From an uncultured Ruminococcus sp. (GTDB lineage: Bacteria > Bacillota > Clostridia > Oscillospirales > Acutalibacteraceae): a DNA stretch of 13,952 nucleotides. Position numbers and translations under genes: made by a program. The notes below the pieces were generated by a model, which worked only from the letters and a program-made list of their open reading frames with translations, did not search any database and was not told where the DNA came from. The DNA lies in assembly GCA_902773045.1 (NCBI GenBank), contig CACYDE010000276.1, positions 1 through 13,952 on the forward strand, given 5' to 3'. Shown here piece after piece: positions 13,915 to 13,952 of this stretch. Each line of letters begins with the position of its first letter. Within the stretch, counting starts at the first letter, position 1.

Positions 13915-13952
13915 ATGATAATATACAAAGCAACAGATGATCTGTCGGAAAA
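13915..13952 (+). CDS. Start of an unidentified gene, cut by the window edge
   Basis: Twelve complete codons (MIIYKATDDLSE) are visible. GGAGG (13904-13908) six bases before the ATG and an extended -10 promoter make a real gene start likely. It is divergent from the LytTR regulator, which could control it. Too little is seen to name a family; the first residues recall the start of some GIY-YIG nucleases but that is not enough to claim. Confidence 0.65.
   Translation, partial: MIIYKATDDLSE

Noticed and set aside
1..13952. Mobile element or phage island
   Set aside because: No transposase, integrase, terminal inverted repeats, attachment-site pair or tRNA was found; the housekeeping genes look resident.

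Overview
The window looks like a chromosomal segment of a low-to-moderate-GC, anaerobic, Gram-positive Clostridia bacterium, most likely a Ruminococcus-like member of the Oscillospirales. The reasons are a type I dockerin and cohesin-like modules on a very large secreted protein, a SigH-type sigma factor, the short type 3 prolyl-tRNA synthetase, a MetA carrying the residue that marks acetyl-CoA use, strong AGGAGG-type ribosome binding sites and AT-rich intergenic DNA with SigA-like promoters. I see no tRNA, rRNA, CRISPR array, transposase, integrase or phage gene. The taxonomic placement is inference from gene content, not a database match.

Layout from left to right. Positions 1-313 hold no confident gene, only a possible frameshifted remnant. 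argD (minus, 314-1492) and a YifB/ComM-like AAA+ ATPase (minus, 1782-3320) follow, each with its own promoter signals. A divergent spacer then leads to a SigH-like sigma factor (plus, 3698-4288) and a 93-residue double zinc-ribbon protein (plus, 4552-4833) that ends in a strong intrinsic terminator. The next spacer contains a candidate structured small RNA (about 5059-5157, plus). The centre is one 3.9-kb gene on the minus strand (5310-9233). It encodes a secreted 1307-residue protein with a signal peptide, six cohesin-like beta-sandwich modules joined by Ser/Asp/Thr/Glu linkers, a BspA-type leucine-rich repeat region and a C-terminal dockerin. It starts at a TTG codon.

To its right lie a tiny 55-residue zinc-ribbon gene (plus, 9568-9735), metA (minus, 9815-10771), proS (minus, 10879-12318), acpP (minus, 12553-12780) and an orphan LytTR response regulator (minus, 13071-13781). 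The receiver of that regulator has Gly where the phosphoacceptor Asp should be. A new gene begins at 13915 (plus) and runs off the window.

The genes do not form one pathway. Arginine synthesis, methionine synthesis, prolyl-tRNA charging and fatty-acid carrier functions are ordinary housekeeping, mostly in single-gene transcription units. The accessory part is the large cohesin/LRR/dockerin protein, which fits assembly of an extracellular or surface protein complex. It could present up to six dockerin-bearing partners and itself dock onto another scaffold. Beside it are two small zinc-ribbon proteins, a candidate sRNA and an unusual regulator; whether these are functionally linked cannot be told from sequence. 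The most worthwhile leads are the large modular protein, the aspartate-less LytTR regulator and the putative sRNA.
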